Positions 54,936 to 63,933 of a DNA stretch of 64,000 bases are shown here, piece after piece. How positions within the stretch are numbered: the first letter of the stretch is position 1; the number at the start of each line of letters is the position of its first letter. The notes beneath the pieces are model-generated. The model did not search any database. It had not been told where the DNA came from and saw nothing but the letters and a program-made list of their open reading frames with translations. The stretch lies in assembly GCA_002452815.1 (NCBI GenBank), contig DKFM01000005.1:186001-250000 (forward strand), written 5' to 3'. This DNA is from Rhodobacteraceae bacterium UBA6796 (lineage in GTDB: Bacteria; Pseudomonadota; Alphaproteobacteria; Rhodobacterales; Rhodobacteraceae). The position numbers were made by a program, and so were the translations under genes.

Positions 54936-55946
54936 TTGAGCATCTGGAGCACATACCGCCTGCGCCTTGAGCGCAAGCGCCGTCTCTATCGCGCATTCCG
55001 CAAGAGGCGGGACTTGCGCATGCTCAACGACCAGACGGGCAAGATCGGCCGCGGCGACATCCTGGCCTTCGTCACCCTGCGCAACGAACGCATCCGCCTG
55101 CCCTATTTCCTGCGCTATTATCGCGATATGGGGGTTCACCACTTCCTGATCGTCGACAACGCCTCGGATGACGGCTCCACCGCCTACCTCAAGGCGCAGC
55201 CCGATGTTTCGCTGTGGCGAACCGAAGCGAGTTACAAACGCGCGCGTTTCGGCGTCGACTGGATGAACTGGCTGCTGCGCAAATACGGCACCGGACACTG
55301 GACGCTGACGGTCGACCCGGACGAATTCTTTGTCTACCCGTTTTGCGACACCCGCCCGATCACCGCGCTGACCGACTGGCTTGACACTTACGACATCCGC
55401 TCTTTCCCGGCGATGTTGCTGGACATGTATCCCAAGGGACCGATCGACGCCGTGCCCTACAAAGAGGGCCAGGACCCGTTCGAGATCGCCTGCTGGTTCG
55501 ACAGCGGCAATTACACGATTTCCAAGAATCCCCAGCTTCATAACCTCTGGATTCAGGGCGGGCCGCGGGCGCGCATGTTCTTCGCGCACAAACCGCAGGC
55601 GGCACCGTCACTCAACAAGATCCCGCTGGTGAAATGGGAACGATCCTTCGCCTTCACATCCTCGACGCATATGCTGCTGCCGCGCGGGCTGAATACGGTC
55701 TATGACGAATGGGGGGGCGAAAAGGCGTCGGGCTGTCTGCTGCATGCCAAATTCCTGTCGCCGATGGCCGATAAGGTCACCGAAGAGCTGGAACGGCGCG
55801 AACATTTCGCCGGATCACGCGAATACAAGGCCTATGCCAGAATGCTCAGCGAAGAGCCCGAGCTGTGGTGCAAATGGTCCGAGAAATACATCAACTGGCG
55901 TCAGCTCGAAATCCTCGGGCTGATTTCCAAGGGCAACTGGGCATGA
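54936..55946 (+). CDS. GT2-like glycosyltransferase (Glyco_tranf_2_4 type)
   Basis: 336 residues from a TTG start preceded by GGGAAAGGG. The GT-A-like core shows ILAFVTLRNERIRLPYFLRYY, HHFLIVDNASDDGS, and VDPDEFFVYP with an acidic metal site, characteristic of the glycosyltransferase family 2 subgroup common in Rhodobacterales. Donor and acceptor unknown. It is 48 bp after the GT4 gene and 10 bp before the GT14-like gene. Confidence 0.82.
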   Translation: MSIWSTYRLRLERKRRLYRAFRKRRDLRMLNDQTGKIGRGDILAFVTLRNERIRLPYFLRYYRDMGVHHFLIVDNASDDGSTAYLKAQPDVSLWRTEASYKRARFGVDWMNWLLRKYGTGHWTLTVDPDEFFVYPFCDTRPITALTDWLDTYDIRSFPAMLLDMYPKGPIDAVPYKEGQDPFEIACWFDSGNYTISKNPQLHNLWIQGGPRARMFFAHKPQAAPSLNKIPLVKWERSFAFTSSTHMLLPRGLNTVYDEWGGEKASGCLLHAKFLSPMADKVTEELERREHFAGSREYKAYARMLSEEPELWCKWSEKYINWRQLEILGLISKGNWA

Positions 55947-55956
55947 GGGCGCGGGG

Positions 55957-57654
55957 GTGAGCATCGGTTTCATCATGATGTGCCACACGGCGCTGGACCG
56001 CGCCGCGCAGGTTGCGCGGTTCTGGGCCACGAATGGCGCGCCGGTGGTCATTCATGTGGATAAACGCGTGCCCGATCGCGAATTCAACGGGCTGCGGGCC
56101 GCTGTGGCCGATTTCGACACCATCTCGTTTTCGCGGCGCTACAAATGCGACTGGGGCACCTGGTCGCTCGTCGCCGCCGCGCAGGCCGCCTCCGAGCAAA
56201 TGCTGGCACGTCATGCCGAGGTGCGCCATGTCTTCCTTGCCTCGGGCGCCTGCCTGCCGCTGCGCCCGGTGCAAGAGCTGGTCGATTACCTTGATGCGCG
56301 GCCTTACACCGATTTCATCGAAAGCGTCACCACCGCCGAAGTCGACTGGACGGTCGGCGGCATCGACATGGAACGCTTCACCCTGCGTTTTCCGTTTTCC
56401 TGGAAAAAGCAACGCCGCCTGTTCGACCGCTATGTGCATCTGCAGCGTCGCCTGGGGCTGAAACGCAAGATCCCCGCAGGGCTGGTGCCGCATCTGGGCA
56501 GCCAGTGGTGGTGCCTGACGCGCCAGACCCTGAGCGCGATCCTGCAAGATCCCGAACGCCCGACCTACGACCGTTATTTCAAAAAGGTCTGGATCCCGGA
56601 CGAGAGCTATTTCCAGACGCTCGCGCGGCTTTATGCAACCTCGATCGAAAGCCGCTCTCTGACGCTGTCGAAATTCGATTTCCAGGGCAAGCCGCATATC
56701 TTCTACGACGACCACCTGCAGCTGTTGCGCCGCTCGGATTGCTTTGTCGCGCGCAAGATATGGCCCCGTGCCGAACGGCTCTATGCCACGTTCCTGTCGG
56801 CCCGACAGGAAGCGGAAAGCACTGCCGAACCGAATCCGGCCAAGATCGACCGACTGTTTGCCAAGGCGGTCGAGCGACGCACCAAAGGCCGCCCCGGGCT
56901 TTACATGCAAAGCCGCTTTCCGCTGCTCGACCGCGAAAATGGCAAGACCTCGGCGCCCTATTCGATCTTTCAGGGGTTTTCCGACCTGTTCGAGAATTTC
57001 GACGGATGGCTGTCGAAATATGTTGGCGCGCGGGTCCACGGCCACCTGTTCGCCCCCGGGCGCGCGGAATTCGCCGGCGGCGAGACGATGTTCAACGGCT
57101 GCCTGAGCGATTCGGCCAAATTGCGCGATTACAACCCCCGCGCCTTCCTGACCAATGTCATCTGGAACTCGCGCGGCGAACGGCAGTGCTTCATGTTCAG
57201 CCCCCGGGACACGCAGGACATCAACTGGTTCACCGCCACCGATCCGAACGCGCAGATTTCGGTCATCAGCGGCGCGTGGGCCGTGCCGCTGTTCCGCTCG
57301 AACGAGAATTTCGCAACGATCCGGGCCGAGGCCGCGCGGTTGCAGCAACTTGAACTCAACCACCTGTCGATCCTGCGCTCGATGTATGTGAAGGCGCGGG
57401 TGCGGATCTGGAACATGGCCGATTTCGTCGAAAACCCGATGGAGCCGCTGCAGACCATCATCGACGAGATCAGCCCCCGCGCGACCCGCCGCCTGACCGA
57501 GGCGCCGCAGATGGTGGACCTGACCGGTTTCGGCCAGTTCCTGCAGAACCTGAAAAATCAGGGGATGCAGCCACGGCTGATGGGGGATTTTCCTGTCGGC
57601 GGCGATCCGCGGCCCAATGCCTCGCGTCGTGGGCGCCCCTATCTGGTGAAATGA
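55957..57654 (+). CDS. GT14-like glycosyltransferase with DUF5928-type C-terminus
   Basis: 565 residues from a GTG start. The first half resembles core-2/I-branching beta-1,6-N-acetylglucosaminyltransferases: IGFIMMCHTALDRAAQVARF, VVIHVDKRVPDREF, HVFLASGACLPLRP, GSQWWCLTRQTLSAIL and WIPDESYFQTLA. The second half (about 310-565) matches the conserved extension (DUF5928) in Rhodobacteraceae relatives; its function is unknown. Likely adds a branch on a surface glycan. Confidence 0.8.
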   Translation: MSIGFIMMCHTALDRAAQVARFWATNGAPVVIHVDKRVPDREFNGLRAAVADFDTISFSRRYKCDWGTWSLVAAAQAASEQMLARHAEVRHVFLASGACLPLRPVQELVDYLDARPYTDFIESVTTAEVDWTVGGIDMERFTLRFPFSWKKQRRLFDRYVHLQRRLGLKRKIPAGLVPHLGSQWWCLTRQTLSAILQDPERPTYDRYFKKVWIPDESYFQTLARLYATSIESRSLTLSKFDFQGKPHIFYDDHLQLLRRSDCFVARKIWPRAERLYATFLSARQEAESTAEPNPAKIDRLFAKAVERRTKGRPGLYMQSRFPLLDRENGKTSAPYSIFQGFSDLFENFDGWLSKYVGARVHGHLFAPGRAEFAGGETMFNGCLSDSAKLRDYNPRAFLTNVIWNSRGERQCFMFSPRDTQDINWFTATDPNAQISVISGAWAVPLFRSNENFATIRAEAARLQQLELNHLSILRSMYVKARVRIWNMADFVENPMEPLQTIIDEISPRATRRLTEAPQMVDLTGFGQFLQNLKNQGMQPRLMGDFPVGGDPRPNASRRGRPYLVK

Positions 57655-57658
57655 TTTC

Positions 57659-59056
57659 ATGCCCAAATTCGACAGCTTCGTGATCTTCGCCGAAATGCGC
57701 ACCGGCTCGAATCTGCTGGAAGCCGCGCTCAACGCCTTGCCCGGCGTGACCTGTCACGGCGAGGCCTTCAATCCCGCGCTGATCGGTTATCCGAAACGCA
57801 CCGAGTTGCTGGGCGTCACCCAGGCCGCGCGCGATGCCGAACCGATGCATCTGTGGCGCAAGATCGTGGCGGCGCCCGGGCTGAACGGCTGCCGCTATTT
57901 CCACGACCACGACCCGCGCGTGCTGGAGGCGATGCTGGCCGACCCGACCTGCGCCAAGATCGTGCTGACCCGCAATCCGATTGACAGCTACGTCAGCCTG
58001 AAAATCGCCCGCGCGACCGGACAGTGGAAACTGGGCGACGCGAAACATCGCAAGGCCGCGCAGGCCGATTTCGATGCCGCCGAGTTCGAGGACCATCTGG
58101 CGCAGTTGCAGGGCTTTCAGATCGTGCTGATGCATGCGCTGCAAACCAGCGGGCAAAGCGCGTTCTATATAGACTACGAAGATGCGCAGGATCTGGACGT
58201 TCTGAACGGACTGGCGGCCTGGCTTGGGGTTGAGGCACGGCTGGCTGCGCTACCCGACAGTCTGGTGCCGCAAAATCCCGAACCGCTGGAAGCCAAGGTG
58301 ACCGATTTCGCCGGGATGGAGGCGTCGCTGGCCCGGATGGACAGGTTCAACCTGTCGCGCACACCGAATTTCGAACCGCGTCGCGGCCCGAACGTGCCGG
58401 GCTTCGTCGGCTGCGCCGAGGCCGGGTTGCTTTATATGCCGCTGCGTCCGGCGCTGGATGCACAAATCCGTGGCTGGATGGCGCATATTGGGCCGCTAGA
58501 GGATAAATTCTCGCAAAAGACCCTGCGGCAGTGGAAGCGCAAGCATCCCGGCCATCGCAGCTTCACGGTGTTGCGCCATCCGCTGATGCGCGCACATCTG
58601 GCCTTTGCCGCGGTGCTGCACTGGCCGGCCTTTGCCGAAACCCGCGACATTCTGCGAAACGCCTACAAGCTGCCACTGCCCGCCGAGGGGAAAAGCATCG
58701 GGCCGGCCGATTACGCCCAGGCTCTGCTGGAGTTCATCCGCTGGCTGAAGGCCAATCTGAACGCGCAAACCAGCCTGCCGGTGCATGCGCTCTGGGCCAG
58801 CCAGTCGGCCGCATTGCAGGGATTCGCGCAATTTGCGCTGCCCGATCTGCTGGCCCGGGAGGAGCGTCTGGCGCAGGATCTGGCCTATCTGACCCAGGCC
58901 TCGGGCATTGCCGCGCCGCCCCTGGACCTTGGCGAAACCGATACCGCGCCCTTCAAACTGGCCGAGATCTGGAGCCCCGAACTGGAAGCCGCCGCGCGCG
59001 ACACTTACATGCGCGACTTCATGCAATTCGGATTTGGGGCGTGGAACGCGGCCTGA
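57659..59056 (+). CDS. Stf0/NodH-like sulfotransferase with a second sulfotransferase-like half
   Basis: 465 residues. N-terminal half: PAPS loop EMRTGSNLLEAALN (12-25) and 3'-phosphate motif LTRNPIDSYVSLK, as in Stf0/NodH. The C-terminal half contains RSFTVLRHPLMRAHLAFAAVL and ends YMRDFMQFGFGAW, which looks like the back half of family 2 sulfotransferases but has no PAPS P-loop. This looks like a fusion with one possibly inactive partner. The stop lies inside a palindrome shared with convergent ptsN. Confidence 0.8.
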   Translation: MPKFDSFVIFAEMRTGSNLLEAALNALPGVTCHGEAFNPALIGYPKRTELLGVTQAARDAEPMHLWRKIVAAPGLNGCRYFHDHDPRVLEAMLADPTCAKIVLTRNPIDSYVSLKIARATGQWKLGDAKHRKAAQADFDAAEFEDHLAQLQGFQIVLMHALQTSGQSAFYIDYEDAQDLDVLNGLAAWLGVEARLAALPDSLVPQNPEPLEAKVTDFAGMEASLARMDRFNLSRTPNFEPRRGPNVPGFVGCAEAGLLYMPLRPALDAQIRGWMAHIGPLEDKFSQKTLRQWKRKHPGHRSFTVLRHPLMRAHLAFAAVLHWPAFAETRDILRNAYKLPLPAEGKSIGPADYAQALLEFIRWLKANLNAQTSLPVHALWASQSAALQGFAQFALPDLLAREERLAQDLAYLTQASGIAAPPLDLGETDTAPFKLAEIWSPELEAAARDTYMRDFMQFGFGAWNAA

Positions 59057-59065
59057 TCAGGCCGC
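59048..59065. terminator. 18-bp palindrome containing both stop codons
   Basis: GCGGCCTGATCAGGCCGC is perfectly self-complementary and contains TGA of the plus gene and TCA (TGA) of ptsN. Without a T tract or loop, it is a weak terminator candidate at best. Confidence 0.35.
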
Positions 59066-59521
59066 CTGCACACCCTGCGCGGCGGTCAGCACCGCATGCA
59101 GCGCCGACGGGTCGGTGTTGGCGCGCAGCTTCGCACAGGTTTCAGCGCTGCGCATCGTGCGCGACACCAAGGCCAGCGCCTTGAGATGATCGACGCCCGA
59201 ATCCTTGGGCGCGAACAGCGCAAAGACCAGATCGACCGGCAGCCGGTCCACCGCATCGAAATCGAGCGGGCGTTCGAGGCGCAGGAATACACCCACGACA
59301 GACTTCAGCCCGTGCAGACGCGCATGCGGCAGCGCCACCCCATGACCCACGCCGGTGGGCCCGAGGCTTTCACGCTCTTGCAGCGCATCGACGGTTTGGG
59401 CCGCATCCAGCCCGTAGGCTGAATGCGCGATATCCCCGAGATCCTGAAACAGGCGCTTCTTGCTCGTTACATTGACCAAGGCCTTGACGGCGCCCGGCTT
59501 GAGCAGGTTGGAAAGATCCAT
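59057..59521 (-). CDS. ptsN: PTS IIA-like nitrogen regulatory protein PtsN
   Basis: 154-residue EIIA-Ntr-type regulator. The phosphoacceptor His66 is in GVALPHARL; ESLGPTGVGHGVALPH is the family hallmark. Acts in the nitrogen-PTS phosphorelay, affecting potassium transport and stress responses. ATG 59521 is preferred over one 24 bases upstream. It lies 33 bp after hpf, as in most proteobacteria. Confidence 0.92.
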   Translation of the reverse strand: MDLSNLLKPGAVKALVNVTSKKRLFQDLGDIAHSAYGLDAAQTVDALQERESLGPTGVGHGVALPHARLHGLKSVVGVFLRLERPLDFDAVDRLPVDLVFALFAPKDSGVDHLKALALVSRTMRSAETCAKLRANTDPSALHAVLTAAQGVQAA

Positions 59522-59554
59522 TTGTCCATTTTCCGCGCCTGCCATGTCAGGCGC

Positions 59555-60130
59555 TCACTTGCTGTTGCGCGGGTCGATCCAGCCCACATTGCCGTCATCG
59601 CGGCGATGCACGACGTTGACCCCACCGTGTTTCTCGTTGCGGAACACGAGCAGCGGCGCGCCAGCCAGCTCCATCTGCATCACTGCCTCGCCGACCGACA
59701 GGGTGGGAACCTTGGTTTCCATCTCGGCCACGATCACAGGTGCGAGGCTGCTGCCGTCGGCCTCCGACTCCTCATCATCCGCGGCGAGGACATACAGGCC
59801 CGCTTGGTCAAATTCAACCGGCTCGACGCGTTCCTTGTGGTGGTCTTTCAGGCGGCGCTTGTGACGGCGCAGCTGTTTGTCCATCTTTTCGCGGCACGCT
59901 TCAAAAGCGGCGTAGATCTCGGTCGCATGGCCGGTCGCCGCAGCGGTCAGCCCGGTCGACAGGTGAACCGTGGCTTCGCACAGGAATTCATACGCATTGC
60001 GCGAGAAAACCACGGTGGCATCGGTCGGGCGCTGAGAATATTTTTCCACCGTTTCGCCCAGCTCGGACTTCACATGGCTTTGCAGCGCTTCACCCACGTC
60101 GAGCTGTTTGCCGCTGATCTGGTAACGCAT
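59555..60130 (-). CDS. hpf: long-form ribosome hibernation promoting factor
   Basis: 191 residues. The N-terminal domain (MRYQISGKQLDVGEALQSHV) binds ribosomes; the C-terminal domain (about 130-191: VPTLSVGEAVMQMELAGAPLLVFRNE) mediates 100S dimer formation. The long form makes 100S ribosomes in stationary phase. It lies upstream of ptsN and downstream of lptB, minus strand, with 235 bp of spacer before lptB's end. Confidence 0.93.
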   Translation of the reverse strand: MRYQISGKQLDVGEALQSHVKSELGETVEKYSQRPTDATVVFSRNAYEFLCEATVHLSTGLTAAATGHATEIYAAFEACREKMDKQLRRHKRRLKDHHKERVEPVEFDQAGLYVLAADDEESEADGSSLAPVIVAEMETKVPTLSVGEAVMQMELAGAPLLVFRNEKHGGVNVVHRRDDGNVGWIDPRNSK

Positions 60131-60241
60131 GGCTTCTCCTTCACGTCAAAGGTCTGGTCCCGGAATTTCATATTCGGGTTGCAGACCGGTTAATATCGGA
60201 AAACGGGGCGTGGTCCACCGACAAGACGCAGAACGCACAAT

Positions 60242-60257
60242 TTTCGGCCTGCCGAAA
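60242..60257. promoter_or_regulatory. 7-bp palindrome upstream of hpf
   Basis: TTTCGGC-CT-GCCGAAA lies about 112-127 bp upstream of hpf. It could be an operator; no regulator is recognised. Confidence 0.3.
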
Positions 60258-60365
60258 TCTTGCGGCGTAGTCACACAGGAAGTGAGGCGGTGTTCACGCA
60301 TTTGTCTCATTTGGGAACGGATCGCCGGAGGTGTCAACGGGTGACCTACGCCGCAGTGCAGCACC

Positions 60366-61142
60366 CTACTGGATGCGGAAATTCTGCCCCAGATAGACAC
60401 GGCGCACATTTTCGTCGCGCACCACATCTTCGGTGCGCCCCGACATCAGAACCTTGCCGTCGTGCAGGATATAAGCCCGATCGACGATCTCGAGGGTCTC
60501 GTGCACGTTGTGGTCGGTAATCAGCACGCCGATGCCCCGCTCCTTCAGGTGCGACACCAGAGCGCGGATCTCGCTGACCGCGATCGGGTCGACCCCCGCG
60601 AAGGGTTCGTCCAGCAACAGATATTTCGGATCGGCCGCAAGACAGCGCGCGATTTCGACGCGCCGACGTTCCCCGCCCGACAGCGCCAGCGCGGGCGCCT
60701 GCCGCAGATGCCCGATCGAGAAATCGCCCAACAGTTCCTCCAGCCGTTCGCGCCGCTTGTGCGGCTCTGACACGGCGATTTCCAGCACGGCCATGATGTT
60801 CTGCTCGACGCTCAGGCCGCGAAAGATCGAAGCCTCCTGCGGCAGATAGCCGATGCCCAGGCGGGCCCGGCGATACATCGGCAGGGTGGTCACATCGGTG
60901 CCGTCGATCGTCACCTGCCCGGAATCGGGGGTAATCAGCCCGGCGATATTGTAAAAACAGGTGGTCTTGCCCGAGCCGTTGGGCCCCAGCAGCGCAACGA
61001 CCTCACCGCGGTTGAGATGCATCGACACATCGCGGATCACCAGACGGCGGCGATAGCTCTTGCGCAGGTTGACCACGCGCAGGCCGCCCGCACCATCTTC
61101 GGCCACCAGATCGGCGGCATTGGAACTGCCGGTCAGGGCCAT
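60366..61142 (-). CDS. lptB: LPS export ABC ATPase LptB
   Basis: 258 residues. ATPase of the LptB2FG complex that drives LPS transport. Walker A LLGPNGSGKTTCF, IGYLPQEASIFRGLSVEQNI (typical LptB), signature LSGGERRRVEIARCLA and Walker B YLLLDEPFAGVDPIAVSEI. ATG 61142 is used; a TTG one codon earlier is less likely. It overlaps the lptA stop. Confidence 0.95.
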   Translation of the reverse strand: MALTGSSNAADLVAEDGAGGLRVVNLRKSYRRRLVIRDVSMHLNRGEVVALLGPNGSGKTTCFYNIAGLITPDSGQVTIDGTDVTTLPMYRRARLGIGYLPQEASIFRGLSVEQNIMAVLEIAVSEPHKRRERLEELLGDFSIGHLRQAPALALSGGERRRVEIARCLAADPKYLLLDEPFAGVDPIAVSEIRALVSHLKERGIGVLITDHNVHETLEIVDRAYILHDGKVLMSGRTEDVVRDENVRRVYLGQNFRIQ

Positions 61143-61618
61143 CAATTGCCCCCCGGTTGCAGGATCGTGCGCACCCGCCCGTCCATCTGGCCGGTGCCGG
61201 TTTTCAGATCGACCGACAGTTTCTGCCCGGCCATGACATTGCCGCCCTGGGTCAACAGCACATCGCCGGTCATCACGATCTGGCCAGTGGCGACCTCATA
61301 GACCGCATCGCGCGCCTCGGCCGAGTCGCTGGCAGAGACCAGGGTCACCCCACCGGAGGCATGCAGCTGTTTGATCTGGCTGTGATCGTCGCCGTATTCG
61401 ACGCGCACATTGGCCGCCTGCAGGCGCATGTCCTGCTGCACGATCAGGACATTGCCGCTGAAAACGGCGGTGCCATCCTCCTGATTGACCGCAAGGCTGT
61501 CGGCGGTGATCTCGACCGGCGCAGACGTGTCGGCACGGAGCCCACCGAAGGCCACCTGCTGCGCTAGCGCCGCCCCGGGGGCCAACATCAGCACAAGCGC
61601 GAAAACACGGAGCAACAT
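61142..61618 (-). CDS. lptA: LPS transport periplasmic protein LptA
   Basis: 158 residues with signal peptide (MLLRVFALVLMLAPGAALA). OstA/LptA jelly-roll: PVEITADSLAVNQEDGTAVFSGNVLIVQQDMRL and a second ARDAVYEVATGQIVMTGDVLLTQGG repeat. Forms the periplasmic LPS bridge. It follows lptC by 10 bp and overlaps lptB. Confidence 0.92.
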   Translation of the reverse strand: MLLRVFALVLMLAPGAALAQQVAFGGLRADTSAPVEITADSLAVNQEDGTAVFSGNVLIVQQDMRLQAANVRVEYGDDHSQIKQLHASGGVTLVSASDSAEARDAVYEVATGQIVMTGDVLLTQGGNVMAGQKLSVDLKTGTGQMDGRVRTILQPGGN

Positions 61619-61628
61619 GACCTAACCC

Positions 61629-62228
61629 TCATTCCTTCGGCTGATATACCAGCTTCACATGGCCATTGAAAACCAGATCGTGCGGGCCATCCGCAGAGGC
61701 CGCAGTCAGCGCCATCGAATCGGCCGAGATGGTGCCGAAGGGAGCTTCGCCCTGCACCGGGCCCGGGGCGATCACGCTGGTGTGGTCGGTGGCGATCTCG
61801 ATGCGGTCCGTCGCCAGACGATAGCCCGCCGAGGTTTGCACACCCACACCGTCGCTCAGCAGAATCTGGCCTTGTGCAGGGTCCAGCCGCCCGGTTTTCG
61901 ACGTCAGCTCCGTCACCAGTCCCCCGGTGCTTTCAAGCTTGGCCGCCAGGCGCTCGGCGGTGGCCCCGCCTCCGTTCGGATCGGGCATCGCCGTCTGCGC
62001 GGTGACCGTCAGCGCGGCGCCTTCCTGCGTCATGCCGGCGAACTGCGGGGCGGTCATACGCGGTTCGCGCGCCAGCGCGTCGACATCGACCTCGGCATAA
62101 AGCCGGGCAGCGCTGGGATCGACCTTGCCGGAAAACAGAAACATCGTGGACAACAACCCAAGCGCGGCCAGCGGCAGAGCGATCTTCGCCCAGACCACCA
62201 GAGCCGAATGCCGGTTGTCGTAATGCAT
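61629..62228 (-). CDS. lptC: LPS export protein LptC
   Basis: 199 residues with one N-terminal membrane helix (about 10-30) and a periplasmic jelly-roll (APQFAGMTQEGAALTVTAQ; APFGTISADSMALTAASADGPHDLVFNGHVKLVYQ). Accepts LPS from LptBFG and passes it to LptA. ATG 62228 is used (a GTG precedes it) and overlaps the kdsD stop. Confidence 0.9.
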   Translation of the reverse strand: MHYDNRHSALVVWAKIALPLAALGLLSTMFLFSGKVDPSAARLYAEVDVDALAREPRMTAPQFAGMTQEGAALTVTAQTAMPDPNGGGATAERLAAKLESTGGLVTELTSKTGRLDPAQGQILLSDGVGVQTSAGYRLATDRIEIATDHTSVIAPGPVQGEAPFGTISADSMALTAASADGPHDLVFNGHVKLVYQPKE

Positions 62229-63184
62229 CACGCCACCCCGGCCCGCAGGCAGTCGTGGATGTGCAAGATGCCCTGCGGTTGCCCATCGGCCACGACAAAC
62301 AGACAGGTGATCTTGCGCTCGTTCATCACGGCGACAGCGGCCTCCGCCAGGGCATCGGGGGCGATGGTGCGCGGGTTTTGGGTCATCACCTCGGCAGCCG
62401 TGTGATCGAGCAGCCCCTGCATATGGCGCCGCAGGTCACCATCTGTGATGATGCCGACCAGATGCCCCCCGGCGTCGGTCACGCCCACCACGCCAAAGCC
62501 TTTCTGGCTGATTTCCAGAAGCGCCTCGGACATCGGTGTCTGTTCGGGCACCAGCGGCATGTCGCGGTGCATCAGATCCGCCACTTTCGACAGTTTCGCG
62601 CCCAGCTTGCCCCCCGGGTGGAAGGTGCGGAAATGTTCGGGCGTGAACTGCCGGTGCTCCATCAGCGCGACGGCCAGCGCGTCGCCCAGCGCCAGCGTCA
62701 TCGTGGTCGAGGTCGTGGGCACAACGCCGGTGCCGCAGGCCTCGGGCGCCTGTGGCAGCACGATCGCCACATCCGACTGCCGCAGCAGGGTCGATTCGGG
62801 GCGGCTGGCCACCCCGATCAGCGGGATCGAGAACCGGCGGGTATGCGCGATCAGATCGGCCAGTTCCGGCGTTTCGCCCGAATTGGACAGCACCAGCGCC
62901 ACATCTTCGCGCGTGACCATGCCCAGATCGCCATGGCTCGCCTCGGCGGGATGGACGAATTGCGCGGGCGTGCCGGTCGAGGCCAGCGTCGCCGCGATCT
63001 TGCGCGCGATATGGCCCGATTTGCCCATGCCCGAAACGATCACCCGGCCGCGCGCACCCAGGATCAGTTCGACGGCCCGGGTGAAGTTGCCATCCAGACT
63101 GTCCGAGAGTTGGCGCAACCCCTCCAGCTCGATCGCGATCACGCGGCGCGCGGTATCCAGATAGTCAGTGGTTGAAGATGTCAT
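62228..63184 (-). CDS. kdsD: arabinose-5-phosphate isomerase (KpsF/GutQ type)
   Basis: 318 residues. SIS domain (about 30-185: VIVSGMGKSGHIARKIAATLASTGTPAQFVHPAEASHGDLGM) plus tandem CBS domains (about 200-318, ending ILHIHDCLRAGVA). Converts ribulose-5-phosphate to arabinose-5-phosphate for Kdo. ATG 63184 fits homologues. It links the LPS transport genes with Kdo supply. It overlaps lptC downstream and rnd upstream. Confidence 0.94.
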   Translation of the reverse strand: MTSSTTDYLDTARRVIAIELEGLRQLSDSLDGNFTRAVELILGARGRVIVSGMGKSGHIARKIAATLASTGTPAQFVHPAEASHGDLGMVTREDVALVLSNSGETPELADLIAHTRRFSIPLIGVASRPESTLLRQSDVAIVLPQAPEACGTGVVPTTSTTMTLALGDALAVALMEHRQFTPEHFRTFHPGGKLGAKLSKVADLMHRDMPLVPEQTPMSEALLEISQKGFGVVGVTDAGGHLVGIITDGDLRRHMQGLLDHTAAEVMTQNPRTIAPDALAEAAVAVMNERKITCLFVVADGQPQGILHIHDCLRAGVA

Positions 63185-63779
63185 TGGCGTCCCCCCACCC
63201 CAGCAGATCCAGCTGCGCCCGCGCGGGCAGGAAATCGAAGCAGGCCTGCGCCAGATCGGTGCGCCCCTCGCGCGCCAGACGGCGGACCAGTTCGTCCTTG
63301 AGCCGGTGCAGATACAGAACGTCCGACGCCGCATATTCCAGCTGCGCCTGCGTCAGCTGCGCCGCCCCCCAGTCCGAGGTTTGCTGCTGTTTCGAAATAT
63401 CGACTCCGACCAGTTCCTGCAGAAGGAACTTCAGACCGTGCCGGTCGGTGAAGGTGCGGATCATCCGCGAGGCGATCTTGGTGCAGAACACCGGCGCTGT
63501 GACCACACCGAAGGCATTATACAGCGCGGCGATGTCGAATCGGGCGAAGTGAAACAGTTTTTCCACGCCCGGATCGGCCAGCATCGCGCACAGCCGCGGG
63601 GCTTCGGTCTGTCCTCTGGCAATTTGCACCATATGCGCGCTGCCATCGCCCGCCGACAGCTGCACCAGGCACAGCCGGTCGCGGCGCGGATCGAGCCCCA
63701 TGGTTTCGGTGTCGACAGCCACGACCGGGCCAAGGTCGAGCCCTTCGGGCAGGTCGTTTTGATGCAGATGCAGAGCCAC
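63165..63779 (-). CDS. rnd: RNase D-like 3'-5' exonuclease (catalytic domain only)
   Basis: 204 residues from a GTG start at 63779 (GAAAGAA before it), giving the usual N-terminus of this short form. DEDDy exonuclease: DTET (23-26), HFARFDIAAL and YAASDVLYLHRL. The HRDC domains of E. coli RNase D are absent; this length is normal for alphaproteobacteria. It overlaps kdsD by 20 bp. A GTG five codons upstream is an alternative start. Confidence 0.9.
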   Translation of the reverse strand: MALHLHQNDLPEGLDLGPVVAVDTETMGLDPRRDRLCLVQLSAGDGSAHMVQIARGQTEAPRLCAMLADPGVEKLFHFARFDIAALYNAFGVVTAPVFCTKIASRMIRTFTDRHGLKFLLQELVGVDISKQQQTSDWGAAQLTQAQLEYAASDVLYLHRLKDELVRRLAREGRTDLAQACFDFLPARAQLDLLGWGDANDIFNH

Positions 63780-63869
63780 GGGCAATTCTTTCACTGTGCT
63801 TTGGCGCCATATAAGCGCTTTCGCCAGACATTGCCAACGCGGCCCGGCCCTACTGCGCAAACCACGGCC

Positions 63870-63902
63870 CAAAAACGAAAAACCCCCGCTTTCGCGGGGG
63901 TC
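63870..63902 (-). terminator. terminator of tRNA-Leu
   Basis: ACCCCCGC (63882-63889), TTTC loop, GCGGGGGT (63894-63901). On the minus strand the stem is followed by TTTTCGTTTTT, about 35 bp after the tRNA 3' end. Confidence 0.8.
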
Positions 63903-63933
63903 TTGCGACCGGTGCAGGTTCACCGGAAAGACT

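Noticed and set aside
47839..59056. Complete group 2 capsule export locus
   Set aside because: Only a KpsM-like permease is present; kpsT, kpsD/E and kpsC/S are not in the window.
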